Shown here one piece after another: positions 23,162 through 31,638 of a stretch of 64,000 nt of DNA. The position numbers and the translations under genes were made by a program. The DNA is taken from assembly GCF_900105885.1 (NCBI RefSeq), contig NZ_LT629780.1, positions 1,116,001-1,180,000 of the forward strand, read 5' to 3'. The first letter of the stretch is position 1, and each line of letters starts with the position of its first letter. The notes under the pieces were generated by a model that made no database searches, was not told the origin of the DNA, and worked only from the letters and a program-made list of their open reading frames with translations. This DNA is from Pseudomonas guangdongensis. Its GTDB lineage: Bacteria > Pseudomonadota > Gammaproteobacteria > Pseudomonadales > Pseudomonadaceae.

Positions 23162-25135
23162 ATGATGGCTCTATACAACCTATCGATCCGCAACAAGCTG
23201 TTGCTCATCCTGCTCCTGCCCGTGCTGGGGCTGGTCTACTTCGCCGTGGCCGGCATCGTCGAGCGCCAGCGTACCTATGCCGAGATGCAGCGTCTGGAGG
23301 ATCTGGCCGAGCTGGCCGGGCTGGTCAGCGCGCTGGTGCACGAGACGCAGAAGGAGCGCGGCATGAGCGCCGGTTTCGTCGGCAGTCGCGGCGCGCGTTT
23401 CGCCGTGGAGCTGCCACGCCAGCGTGAGGCTACCGACCAGCAGCTGCAGAGCCTGACCCGCTTCCTCGCGCAGACCCCGAATGCCGAGCTGGGCAACGGC
23501 ATCGTGCGCCGGCTCGATGCCGCGCGCAGCCGGCTGGGCAGCCTGGCCGAGCAGCGCCAGGGTGTCAGCGCGCTGAACATCGGCGCCGACCAGGCGGTCG
23601 GTTACTACACCGCGCTCAACACCGAGCTGCTCGACGTGGTCGGCGAGCTGGCCCGTGGCACCGCCCAGGGCGAGCTGGTCCAGCGCCTGGCCGCCTACTA
23701 CAACCTGCTGCAGAGCAAGGAACGCGCCGGCATCGAGCGCGCGGTGCTGACCAACACCTTCGCCGCCGACCGCTTCACCGAGGCGCTGTTCCTGCGCTTC
23801 ACCGGCCTGGTCGGCGAGCAGAACGCCTACACCCACACCTTCCTCAGCCTGGCGCCGAACGCCCTGCAGGAGCGCTACAAGCAGAGCATGGGCAACCCGG
23901 TGGTCGCCGAGACCGAGCGGCTGCGCGCGCGCGCTTTCGAGCGCGCGGTCAGCGGCGGTTTCGAGGTCGACCCCAACCAGTGGTTCACCCGTCAGACCGA
24001 GAAGATCGACCTGCTCAAGCAGGTCGAGGACGCCGTGGCCGCCGAGCTGCTGGGCGTCGCCCAGCGCCTGGGCAGCGATGCCCGTCGCGATCTGGTGGTG
24101 CAGGTCGCGGTGGCGTCCCTGGCGGTGGGCCTGGCCCTGCTGCTGGCCCTGCTGGTGACGCACAGCCTGACCGGCGTCTTGCGGCGCACCCTGCAGACCA
24201 TCGCACAGAGCGAGGGCGACCTGAACCGCCGCCTCGAGGTGCTGGGCAACGACGAGCTGGCGCAGCTCAACCGCGCCTTCAACGAGGCGACCGACAAGAC
24301 CCGTCTGCTGGTGCAGCGCATCAGCGAAAGCGCCCACGCGGTGCACGAGGCGAGCATGGACATCGCCGCCGGCAACCAGAACCTGGCGCAGCGCACCGAG
24401 GAGGAGTCCGCCTCGCTGGTGGAGACCGCGGCGAGCATGGAGCAGATCGCGGCGACCGTGCGGCACACCGCGGACAATGCCGTCCAGGCCCGTCAGCTGG
24501 CGGACAGCCTGCAGCAGCAGGCCCGCGAGGCCGCCGAGCTGGCCAGCCGCACGCAGACAGCGATGACCGAGATGCGCGAGGCCAGCGAGAAGGTGGCCAG
24601 CATCGTCGGCGCCATCGACCAGATCGCCTTCCAGACCAACCTGCTGGCGCTCAACGCCTCGGTCGAGGCGGCGCGGGCCGGCGAACAGGGCCGCGGCTTC
24701 GCCGTGGTGGCCAGCGAGGTGCGCCACCTGGCCCAGCGCAGCGCCGAGGAAGCCGGCGCGATTCGCGGGCTGATCGGCGACAGCGTGCAGAAGGTCCACG
24801 AGGGGGTGGCGCTGGTCGAGCAGAGCGACCGCAGCCTGATCGACATCCAGGGCGGCGTGACCCGGGTCACCAAGCTGATCGCCGACATCGCCGCGGCGGC
24901 CGACGAGCAGTCCAAGGGCGTCGAGCAGATCAACCTGGCCATCGCCCAGCTCGATCAGGTCACCCAGCAGAACGCCCGTCTGGTCGAGGAGGCGGCCAAC
25001 GCCAGCCAGGAGCTGGACGCCCAGGCCGGCGAGATGGCGGCGCTGGTCGGCCAGTTCCACGTCGATGCCGGGCTGGCCCCGGTGGCGCGCCGCGAACGCC
25101 CGCCGGCGCGCGGCGCCGCGCGTACCCCGGCCTGA
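23162..25135 (+). CDS. Methyl-accepting chemotaxis protein with NIT sensor domain
   Basis: 657-residue membrane chemoreceptor. First membrane helix at about residues 8-32 (LLLILLLPVLGLVYFAVAGI). Next comes a periplasmic helical sensor whose start (ELAGLVSALVHETQKERGMS) is the signature of NIT domains, associated with nitrate/nitrite sensing in the family. A second membrane helix lies near residue 320. HAMP and the cytoplasmic signalling domain follow, with the hairpin tip [20 protein letters not shown]. No C-terminal CheR/CheB-tethering pentapeptide is seen. Start taken at the first ATG; MAL three bases on is equally possible. Convergent with dosC. Confidence 0.9.
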   Translation: MMALYNLSIRNKLLLILLLPVLGLVYFAVAGIVERQRTYAEMQRLEDLAELAGLVSALVHETQKERGMSAGFVGSRGARFAVELPRQREATDQQLQSLTRFLAQTPNAELGNGIVRRLDAARSRLGSLAEQRQGVSALNIGADQAVGYYTALNTELLDVVGELARGTAQGELVQRLAAYYNLLQSKERAGIERAVLTNTFAADRFTEALFLRFTGLVGEQNAYTHTFLSLAPNALQERYKQSMGNPVVAETERLRARAFERAVSGGFEVDPNQWFTRQTEKIDLLKQVEDAVAAELLGVAQRLGSDARRDLVVQVAVASLAVGLALLLALLVTHSLTGVLRRTLQTIAQSEGDLNRRLEVLGNDELAQLNRAFNEATDKTRLLVQRISESAHAVHEASMDIAAGNQNLAQRTEEESASLVETAASMEQIAATVRHTADNAVQARQLADSLQQQAREAAELASRTQTAMTEMREASEKVASIVGAIDQIAFQTNLLALNASVEAARAGEQGRGFAVVASEVRHLAQRSAEEAGAIRGLIGDSVQKVHEGVALVEQSDRSLIDIQGGVTRVTKLIADIAAAADEQSKGVEQINLAIAQLDQVTQQNARLVEEAANASQELDAQAGEMAALVGQFHVDAGLAPVARRERPPARGAARTPA

Positions 25136-25142
25136 GTGTCGT

Positions 25143-25170
25143 CTGGCCGTCGCCGCAGCGCGACGGCCAG
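25143..25170. terminator. Hairpin between convergent chemoreceptor and diguanylate cyclase genes
   Basis: Ten-base arms CTGGCCGTCG (25143-25152) and CGACGGCCAG (25161-25170), eight-base loop, between two convergent stops. No strong T-run follows on either strand, so efficiency is uncertain. Confidence 0.45.
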
Positions 25171-25190
25171 GACGGGTGAGGCGGAGCGCC

Positions 25191-26576
25191 CTATTCCTCC
25201 GCCGCCACCACCACGCGGTTGCGCCCGCCGTGCTTGGCCCGATACAGGGCCTCGTCGGCGCGGCGCAGCAGGCGCTGATAGTCGGGATGGCCGTTGTGCA
25301 GGGCCAGGCCGATGCTGACCGTCACCTGCAGGCTCTGCTCATGGGGCAGGCGGAAGAGATCGGCGGCGATCTTCTTGCGCAGGGTCTCGGCGGCCTTGAG
25401 CGCGCTGTCGGCACTGACGTCCACCAGCAGCATCAGGAACTCCTCGCCGCCCAGGCGGAACACGTAGTCGCCGCCGCGGCTGTGGTTGCTGAGCAGGGTG
25501 GCCAGTTGCTGCAGCACCTGATCGCCGGCGTCGTGGCCGAAGCGGTCGTTGATCTGCTTGAAGTGGTCGACGTCGACGGCCAGCACCGCAAAACGGTTGC
25601 CGCGCTGGCGCGCATAGGCGATCTCCTTGCCCAGCACCACCGGCAGGAACTTGCGATTGAGCAGGCGGGTCAGCACGTCGCGGCCGGCCTCCAGCTCGTT
25701 GACCTGCTCGAACAGCCGCTCCAGGTGATAGCCGATGCTCTTGGCCTGCTCGCGCAGGTCGCGCAGGCGCTGCATGCGCTCGCGCGGTTCGACGCCGCCC
25801 GGCAGGCCGAACATCGGCAACAGCACCTCGTCGATGTGCTGCATGGCCTGCAGGATCAGCTCGGCCTCGGGGGTGCCCTCGAAGGCATGGCTGCCCTTGT
25901 GGCGGAACCACAGACCGAATTCGGTGCTGCCGATGCGCGGCAGCTGGCTGGCCTCCAGGCCGACGGCCAGGTCGAACATCAGCTGGTTCTCCCAGTCCAG
26001 CAGCGCGGCGCGCTGGCGCTCCTTCTCGCTGCCGATGTTCTGCGCCACGGCGAACAGCCGGTAGGCCTCCTCGGCGCGCGAGTTGCGCTCGTGGGAGCTG
26101 GCGTAGGCCTGGCTCATGATCTCCATGGCCAGGTCGATGACGTCGGCGATCAGGCGCACCGCCGGGAACAGTCGCGCATCCTCGGCCGGCAGCAGTTCCT
26201 GCAGCAGTGCGGCAAAACGCGCCTTGAGGTGGCGGGCGCCGCGCAGCACCAGATGCACGGGCACGTCGATGCGCGCGTGGACTTCGCCGACCTGGGTCTG
26301 CAGGGCGATCACCGCCGGCAGCTCCTCGTCGAGGCCGGCGGCGAACAGGCTGACGATCCAGCGCTGCATAGAAGCGTGCAGGCGGCTCTGTACCTGGTCG
26401 TGGGAGAGGAAGTGACTGGCCTGCGAGTCCTGCAGCATCTGCTCGTAGAAGTGGCTGGCCAGCAGCTCGCAGCGCGCCCGGGCCTGGTCGCCGACCAGCT
26501 GGCGTACCTCTGGCGGGAAGGCGGCCAGCAGCTGTGCCCATTCGCTGGCGAGCCGTTCGGGAGAGTGTCGGGGCAT
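25191..26576 (-). CDS. dosC: Globin-coupled haem sensor diguanylate cyclase (DosC-like)
   Basis: Makes cyclic di-GMP from two GTP under control of an oxygen-binding haem globin. 461 residues, equal to E. coli DosC. The globin domain spans about 1-160, with proximal His100 in GEVHARIDVPVHLVLRGARHLK-type context and distal Tyr44. A helical linker (160-300) precedes the GGDEF domain. The active site is GGEEF (376-380), preceded by an inhibitory RxxD site (RGGD, 367-370) at the usual five-residue spacing. Both haem ligand and catalytic residues are intact, so it should be an active, feedback-inhibited, oxygen-tuned enzyme. Confidence 0.92.
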   Translation of the reverse strand: MPRHSPERLASEWAQLLAAFPPEVRQLVGDQARARCELLASHFYEQMLQDSQASHFLSHDQVQSRLHASMQRWIVSLFAAGLDEELPAVIALQTQVGEVHARIDVPVHLVLRGARHLKARFAALLQELLPAEDARLFPAVRLIADVIDLAMEIMSQAYASSHERNSRAEEAYRLFAVAQNIGSEKERQRAALLDWENQLMFDLAVGLEASQLPRIGSTEFGLWFRHKGSHAFEGTPEAELILQAMQHIDEVLLPMFGLPGGVEPRERMQRLRDLREQAKSIGYHLERLFEQVNELEAGRDVLTRLLNRKFLPVVLGKEIAYARQRGNRFAVLAVDVDHFKQINDRFGHDAGDQVLQQLATLLSNHSRGGDYVFRLGGEEFLMLLVDVSADSALKAAETLRKKIAADLFRLPHEQSLQVTVSIGLALHNGHPDYQRLLRRADEALYRAKHGGRNRVVVAAEE

Positions 26577-26679
26577 GGGGCAATCCTGGGGCGGGGCAGA
26601 AGCAGGGGGCGGCTATGGTCGCAGAGTCCCGCGCCGCCTGCCAATCGCCGTTCCGGCGCTCTGCCGCGGGCCGGCGCGC

Positions 26680-27879
26680 TCAGCCGGCCTGGGCTGCCCG
26701 GCGCCAGGCCAGCCCGGCCGCGGACAGGCGATATTGCTGGCGGCTGCTCTTGGGCTTGTCGGGAATGGTCATCTCCAGCAGCCCGGCTTCCAGGGCCGGC
26801 ACCAGGTACAGGGTGCGGAAGTTGGCATCGCTCTTCAGGCCCAGTGCGTCCTGCAGGGCCTTGCGGCTCATCACCCCGCTGCAGGCGCGCAGCAGGCGCT
26901 CGACTTCACCTGCGACATGACTTGTATCCGCACTTTTTACTTCACCTGCAGCATATACTGCGACATGACTTGTTTCTTCACCTGCAACTTCGCCTGCAGC
27001 TTCACCTGCAACATGCACTGCGACTTTGCTGGCGACATGCCCTGCAGGCATGTCCGGTAGCGCACTGGCGGGCCGGCGGGCGGCCGGGCGCGCACTGCGC
27101 AGCAGGCTGAACTCGACCCACAGGCCATCCTGCTCGCGGCGCAGCACCGGCTCGGCCAGACCGCGGCCGCGGCAGGCATCGAGCAGCTTGTCGATGCCCA
27201 GCCCCCAGCCGCCGATCAGCCCGGCGCGCTGGAAGGCGTGGGCGATGTCGGGGTTGGCCGGGCGCGACAGCAGGCGGGTCTTCAGGCTGGCGACGCTCCA
27301 GTCCTCGGGCAGGCGGGCCGGATTCCACAGCTGGATGCGGTCGGCGTGCAGGCGGATCTGCACCGGCAGGCCGCTGGCGTAATCCTTGTGGACGATGGCG
27401 TTGAGCAGTGCCTCGCGCAGCGCCGCCAGCGGCACCGGATAGCGCTCCGGCGGCAGCGCTTCGCCGTCCGCGGGACCGCGCTGCAGGTGTTGTTCGAGCA
27501 GCTCCAGGCTGCGCTGCAGCTGGGCGAACAGGTGGCCGCCGAGCAGGTGATGTTCGATCAGCTCGTGCTCGCGGTTGAAGTGGCCGATGCGGATGTAGGC
27601 GCCGGCGACGAGCTTCTCCGGGCTGGCATGGAACAGCAGCACGGCGGCGCGCTTGAGGTGGAACAGCTGCAGCTGTTCCACCAGCGCGGCATCGCCCTCC
27701 TCGGCCATCCCGGCGCGCTGGCGGAACTCGGCCAGCGCCTGGACATCGAGGTCGCCCAGGCGCATCTGCACGACCGGCTGGTCGTCCCAGCTGTCGCCGT
27801 GCTCGCCGCCGGCTGGGCGGTTGCCGGCGCTGCGCGGCGGCGGGAAGTCTTTCCACTCGATGTCTGCGTGCTCTTTCAT
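26680..27879 (-). CDS. AlbA/RecG-like ATP-binding regulator with shortened N-terminal domain
   Basis: 399 residues. The central part is the GHKL-like ATP-binding domain of RecG-C-terminal/AlbA_2 regulators: PLAALREALLNAIVHKDY (150-167), IQLWNPARLPE and GGWGLGIDKLLDAC. A winged-helix segment ends the protein (RLLRACSGVMSRKALQDALG). Residues 280-327 form a degenerate repeat of HVAGEVA-like units. Family members normally start with a full AlbA_2 domain of about 110 residues. Here only its first motif (DIEWK, 7-10) is left and the next recognisable block follows after ~25 residues, so most of AlbA_2 is missing. A repressor or stress regulator role is only a guess. Confidence 0.72.
   Translation of the reverse strand: MKEHADIEWKDFPPPRSAGNRPAGGEHGDSWDDQPVVQMRLGDLDVQALAEFRQRAGMAEEGDAALVEQLQLFHLKRAAVLLFHASPEKLVAGAYIRIGHFNREHELIEHHLLGGHLFAQLQRSLELLEQHLQRGPADGEALPPERYPVPLAALREALLNAIVHKDYASGLPVQIRLHADRIQLWNPARLPEDWSVASLKTRLLSRPANPDIAHAFQRAGLIGGWGLGIDKLLDACRGRGLAEPVLRREQDGLWVEFSLLRSARPAARRPASALPDMPAGHVASKVAVHVAGEAAGEVAGEETSHVAVYAAGEVKSADTSHVAGEVERLLRACSGVMSRKALQDALGLKSDANFRTLYLVPALEAGLLEMTIPDKPKSSRQQYRLSAAGLAWRRAAQAG
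26899..27042. repeat. Degenerate tandem repeat coding for HVAGEVA-like units
   Basis: Within the AlbA/RecG-like gene the plus strand shows repeated blocks of TTCACCTGCRRC and GCGACATG-type sequence at irregular 12-21 base steps, translated on the minus strand as variants of HVA-GEVA-GE. Comparable variable linkers occur in this protein family. Units are imperfect, so slippage would be limited. Confidence 0.65.
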
Positions 27880-28021
27880 CCGGATACCCTGGCTGTGCTG
27901 ATGGGGGGCCGGGGCATGTTAACCAAATGCAGCGGCGCAGGTACGCACGGCAGCGCAGGCGGGCGGCGAGACGGAATGACGGAGGGGAAGTTAGGGACAG
28001 GCGCGGGGCCGCGGCGCGGCG

Positions 28022-28045
28022 ACGGCCACCCGGGCGGGTGGCCGT
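28022..28045 (-). terminator. Hairpin after plsC
   Basis: Ten-base arms ACGGCCACCC (28022-28031) and GGGTGGCCGT (28036-28045), four-base loop, 10 bases beyond the plsC stop on the minus strand. GC-rich with little U-run. Confidence 0.5.
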
Positions 28046-28055
28046 GGGGGCGGGA

Positions 28056-28790
28056 TCAGCGGCGGGCGCTGCCGTTGATCGTCTGCATGGTGGCGGCGAT
28101 CCAGGCTTCGGCGCGCTGGCTGAGTTCGGCCACCGCGCGCGGACCTTCGCCCTCGGCGTACAGCGGCGCACCGATCACCACGCGGATGGTGCCGGGATGC
28201 TTGGCCCAGCCGTCGCGCGGCCAGCACTCGCCGGCGTTGTGGGCGATCGGCAGCACCGGCAGGTTGGCGGTCACCGCCAGGGAGGCGCCGCTGCGCGAGA
28301 ACTTGCCCATCTCGCCGGCCGGCACGCGGGTGCCCTCGGGGAATACCAGCAGCCAGAAGCCCTGCTGCAGGCGCTCCTGACCGATGCTGGCGACCTGCTT
28401 GAGGGCCTGCTTGGGGTTGCCTCGGTCGATGGCGATCGGCTTGATCAGCGCCATCGCCCAGCCGAAGAACGGAATGCGCAGCAGCTCGCGCTTGAGCACC
28501 AAGGCCAGCGGGGCGAACAGCCCGGTGAGGTAGAAGGTTTCCCAGGTGCTCTGGTGCTTGGCCAGCACCACGCAGGGCTGCGCGGGGATGTTGTCCAGGC
28601 CTTCCACCTCGTAGCGGATACCGAGCACCACGCGGGTCAGCCCCACGGCGAAGCGACACCAGGTGCGTGCGATCAGCACGTAGCGGGCGCGCAGCGGCAG
28701 GAACGGCGCGACGGGCAGGCACAGCAGGCACCAGATCATCGCGCTGAGGGCGAGCAGAACATAGAAGACGAGGGTACGCAGAGCCTGCAT
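28056..28790 (-). CDS. plsC: 1-acyl-sn-glycerol-3-phosphate acyltransferase
   Basis: Adds the second acyl chain to lysophosphatidic acid in phospholipid synthesis. 244 residues. One N-terminal membrane helix (about 5-33), then the acyltransferase box HQSTWE (79-84, an HX4E variant of HX4D, normal for this clade) and FPEGTR (150-155), which binds the phosphate. It follows gmhB by seven bases, so the pair is one operon. Equivalent in position to the P. aeruginosa acyltransferase PA0005. Confidence 0.93.
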   Translation of the reverse strand: MQALRTLVFYVLLALSAMIWCLLCLPVAPFLPLRARYVLIARTWCRFAVGLTRVVLGIRYEVEGLDNIPAQPCVVLAKHQSTWETFYLTGLFAPLALVLKRELLRIPFFGWAMALIKPIAIDRGNPKQALKQVASIGQERLQQGFWLLVFPEGTRVPAGEMGKFSRSGASLAVTANLPVLPIAHNAGECWPRDGWAKHPGTIRVVIGAPLYAEGEGPRAVAELSQRAEAWIAATMQTINGSARR

Positions 28791-28797
28791 GGGCGGT

Positions 28798-29337
28798 TCA
28801 GGCCTCCTCGGCCAGCAGATGGGCGGCGACCGCCGCCAGGTTGTCGAAAACTTTCACGCTTTCCGGCACGCCTTTGGCCAGGGTGCGCTCGCCCTTGCCG
28901 CTGCGCACCAGCACCGGCTGGCAGGCCACGGCCTGGGCGGCTGCGATGTCGCCGGGGCTGTCGCCGACGAACCAGACGCCGTCGAGGCGGGCGTCGTAGT
29001 GCGCGGCGATCTGCAGCAGCAGGCCGGGCAGCGGCTTGCGGCAGGCGCAGCCGTCGTCGGGGCCGTGCGGGCAGTGGACGATCAGGCCGAGCTGGCCGCC
29101 CTGCTCCGCCACCAGCTGGCGCAGGCGCGCGTGCATGGCGTCGAGGATGGCCTCGTCGTAGTAGCCGCGGGCCAGGCCCGACTGGTTGGTGGCTACCGCC
29201 ACGGTCCAGCCGGCGCGGCTGAGGCGGGCGATCGCGTCGATCGAGCCGGGGATCGGGATCCACTCGGCGAGCGACTTGATGTAGGCGTCGGAGTCTTCGT
29301 TGATGACCCCGTCGCGGTCGAGAATCAGCAGTTTCAT
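28798..29337 (-). CDS. gmhB: D-glycero-beta-D-manno-heptose-1,7-bisphosphate 7-phosphatase
   Basis: HAD-family phosphatase of ADP-heptose synthesis for lipopolysaccharide core. Start at 29337 (MKLLILDRDGVINEDSDAYI) gives 179 residues; a longer frame from 29409 has no support. The catalytic DRDG motif is at residues 7-10. The Cys/His zinc loop CPHGPDDGCACRKP and the HAD motif FVGDSPGDIAAA are present. Heads the gmhB-plsC pair; the region upstream holds a long palindromic repeat. Confidence 0.93.
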   Translation of the reverse strand: MKLLILDRDGVINEDSDAYIKSLAEWIPIPGSIDAIARLSRAGWTVAVATNQSGLARGYYDEAILDAMHARLRQLVAEQGGQLGLIVHCPHGPDDGCACRKPLPGLLLQIAAHYDARLDGVWFVGDSPGDIAAAQAVACQPVLVRSGKGERTLAKGVPESVKVFDNLAAVAAHLLAEEA

Positions 29338-29372
29338 AACGGCAGCCTCAAGCTGCGGAGGATGGAGCGGAT

Positions 29373-29493
29373 CGTAGGGTGGGTCAGGCCGCAGGCCGTA
29401 ACCCACCAACCGGCCGCCAGGCCGGCGTCGTCCAATGGATGCCTGACGGCATCCTTGGTGGGTTACGCCGCGGTGCGGCTAACCCGCCCTACG
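29373..29493. repeat. Composite palindromic intergenic repeat
   Basis: Nested inverted repeats: outer arms CGTAGGGTGGGT (29373-29384) and ACCCGCCCTACG (29482-29493, one mismatch). Inner perfect arms CGTAACCCACCAA (29397-29409) and TTGGTGGGTTACG (29455-29467). In the centre a small hairpin GGATGCC/GGCATCC (29437-29454). The whole can fold on itself. It resembles the GTAGGGTGGGT-type repeats scattered in pseudomonad genomes, which may be non-autonomous mobile elements. Confidence 0.72.
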
Positions 29494-29497
29494 TGGC

Positions 29498-29574
29498 TGT
29501 GGATAAAGGCGACAGCCCATCCACAGGCCGGCTATTCGCGGCCTGTGGATAACGAGCGGGCCGTTATCCACAGG
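29498..29574. repeat. DnaA-box cluster with a 12-base inverted repeat
   Basis: Three perfect DnaA boxes: TGTGGATAA at 29498-29506 and 29544-29552, and TTATCCACA at 29564-29572. The last two form perfect arms CCTGTGGATAAC (29542-29553) and GTTATCCACAGG (29563-29574), nine-base loop. The hairpin stands 9 bases beyond the glyS stop and could also act in termination. Confidence 0.7.
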
Positions 29575-29583
29575 TGCAGGGCC

Positions 29584-31638
29584 TCAGCCGAGCAGCGAGA
29601 TGTCCGCCACGCCGAGGAACAGCCCGCGCAGCTGGGCCAGCAGCGCGTAGCGGTTGGCGCGCACGGCGGCGTCGTCGGCGTTGACCAGCACTTCCTCGAA
29701 GAACGCATCCACCGGCGCGCGCAGCGCGGCCAGGCGCTGCAGCACGGCGTTGTAGTTGCGCGCCGCGGCCAGCGGGGCGACCGCCTCGGCGGCCTGGCTG
29801 ACCGCCAGGGCCAGGGTCTGCTCGGCCGGCTCGATCAGCAGGCTGCTGCTGACCTCGCGCGGCACCTCGCCTTCGGCCTTGGCGAGGATGTTGGACACCC
29901 GCTTGTTGGCGGCGGCCAGGGTGGCGGCCTCGGCCAACTGGCGGAACGCCTGCACGGCCTGCACGCGCTGGTCGAAGTCCAGCGGCGCACTCGGCGCCAG
30001 GGCGCGCACCGCCTGGTACACGGCCACCTCGACGCCCTCGTCCTCGTAGCGGGCGCGCAGGCGGTCGAACACGAAGTCGAGCACCTGGGCGGCCAGGCCG
30101 TCGGCCTTGACCTTGTCGCCGTACTGCTCGACGGCGAAGGCCACTGCCTGCACCAGGTCGAGGTCCAGCTGCTTCTCGATGAGGATGCGCAGCACGCCCA
30201 GAGCGGCGCGGCGCAGGGCGTAGGGATCCTTGGAGCCGGTGGGCAGCATGCCGATGCCGAAGATGCCGACCAGGGTGTCGAGCTTGTCGGCCACCGCCAC
30301 GGCGGCGCCGGTCAGGGTGCTCGGCAGCTCGGCGCCGGCGCCGCGCGGCATGTACTGCTCGTTGAGGGCCAGGGCCACGTCGGCCGGCTCGCCATCGTGC
30401 AGCGCGTAGTAGTAGCCGGCGATGCCCTGCATCTCCGGGAACTCGCCGACCATCTCGCTGGCCAGGTCGCACTTGGACAGCAGGCCGGCGCGCGCGGCGC
30501 GCTCGGCGTCGCCGCCGATGCGCGCGGCGATAAAGGCGGCGAGTTCGGAAACTCGTTTAGCCTTGTCGAACACGCTGCCCAGCTGGGCCTGGAACACCAC
30601 GTTGGCCAGGCGCTGGTTGTTGTCTTCGAGGGCGTGCTTCTTGTCCTGCTTGAAGAAGAACTCGGCATCGGTCAGGCGCGGGCGCACCACCTTCTCGTTG
30701 CCGGCGACGATCTGCGCCGGGTCCTTGGACTCGATGTTGGCCACGGTGATGAAGCGCGGCAGCAGCTTGCCGTTGCCGTCGACCAGGCAGAAGTACTTCT
30801 GGTTGTCCTGCATGGTGGCGATCAGCGCTTCCTGCGGCACCTCGAGGAAGCGCTCCTCGAAGGAGCAGACCAGCGGCACCGGCCACTCGACCAGCGCGGT
30901 CACCTCGTCCAGCAGCGCCGGCGGCACGATGGCCTTGCCGTTCTGCTCGCTGGCCAGCTCGGCGACGCGGGCGTCGATCAGCGCGCGGCGCTCGGCGAAG
31001 TCGGCGATCACGTAGGCGCTGCGCAGGTCCTCGGCGTAGCTGGCCGGGTTGCTGATGCGCACCTCGTGGTTGGCGTGGAAGCGGTGGCCACGCGACACGC
31101 GACCGGCCTGCTGGGTGAGGATGGTGCAGTCGACCACCTGCTCACCCAGCAGCATCACCAGCCACTGGGTGGGACGCACGAACTCCTCGCGGCGGGCGGC
31201 CCAGCGCATGCGCTTGGGGATCGGCAGCTCGTTCAGCGAAGCCTCGACGATGCCCGGCAAGAGGCTTTCGGCCGGCTGGCCGGCGATGGACTGGACGAAC
31301 TTCAGCTTCGGGCCGCTGGTGTCGACCTGCTCCAGATCGACGCCGCACTTCTTGGCGAAGCCCAGGGCGGCCTGGGTCGGCTGGCCGTCCTTGTCGAAGG
31401 CGGCCTGCACCGGCGGGCCGTCCAGACGCACTTCGCGGTCCGGCTGCTGGGTGGCCAGCTGCTCGACGAGGATCGCCAGGCGGCGCGGCGCGGCGTAGTA
31501 GCGCGCCTTGGCGTAGCCGAGGCCGGCGGCCTTGAGGCCCTTCTCGACGCCGGCGAGGAACGCCTCGGCCAGGCTCTTCAGCGCCTTGGGGGGCAGCTCT
31601 TCGGTGCCCAGTTCGACCAGAAAATCTTGTGCACTCAT
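29584..31638 (-). CDS. glyS: Glycyl-tRNA synthetase beta subunit
   Basis: Beta subunit of the bacterial alpha2-beta2 glycyl-tRNA synthetase; carries tRNA-binding domains. 684 residues, the family length, starting [20 protein letters not shown], the typical opening. The C-terminal DALR-like anticodon domain is present. Its ATG overlaps the glyQ stop (ATGA), giving coupled 1:1 synthesis. Confidence 0.97.
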   Translation of the reverse strand: MSAQDFLVELGTEELPPKALKSLAEAFLAGVEKGLKAAGLGYAKARYYAAPRRLAILVEQLATQQPDREVRLDGPPVQAAFDKDGQPTQAALGFAKKCGVDLEQVDTSGPKLKFVQSIAGQPAESLLPGIVEASLNELPIPKRMRWAARREEFVRPTQWLVMLLGEQVVDCTILTQQAGRVSRGHRFHANHEVRISNPASYAEDLRSAYVIADFAERRALIDARVAELASEQNGKAIVPPALLDEVTALVEWPVPLVCSFEERFLEVPQEALIATMQDNQKYFCLVDGNGKLLPRFITVANIESKDPAQIVAGNEKVVRPRLTDAEFFFKQDKKHALEDNNQRLANVVFQAQLGSVFDKAKRVSELAAFIAARIGGDAERAARAGLLSKCDLASEMVGEFPEMQGIAGYYYALHDGEPADVALALNEQYMPRGAGAELPSTLTGAAVAVADKLDTLVGIFGIGMLPTGSKDPYALRRAALGVLRILIEKQLDLDLVQAVAFAVEQYGDKVKADGLAAQVLDFVFDRLRARYEDEGVEVAVYQAVRALAPSAPLDFDQRVQAVQAFRQLAEAATLAAANKRVSNILAKAEGEVPREVSSSLLIEPAEQTLALAVSQAAEAVAPLAAARNYNAVLQRLAALRAPVDAFFEEVLVNADDAAVRANRYALLAQLRGLFLGVADISLLG

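Noticed and set aside
26899..27042. CRISPR-like repetition
   Set aside because: Units are short, imperfect, unequally spaced and in frame within a protein gene; there are no spacers and no cas genes.
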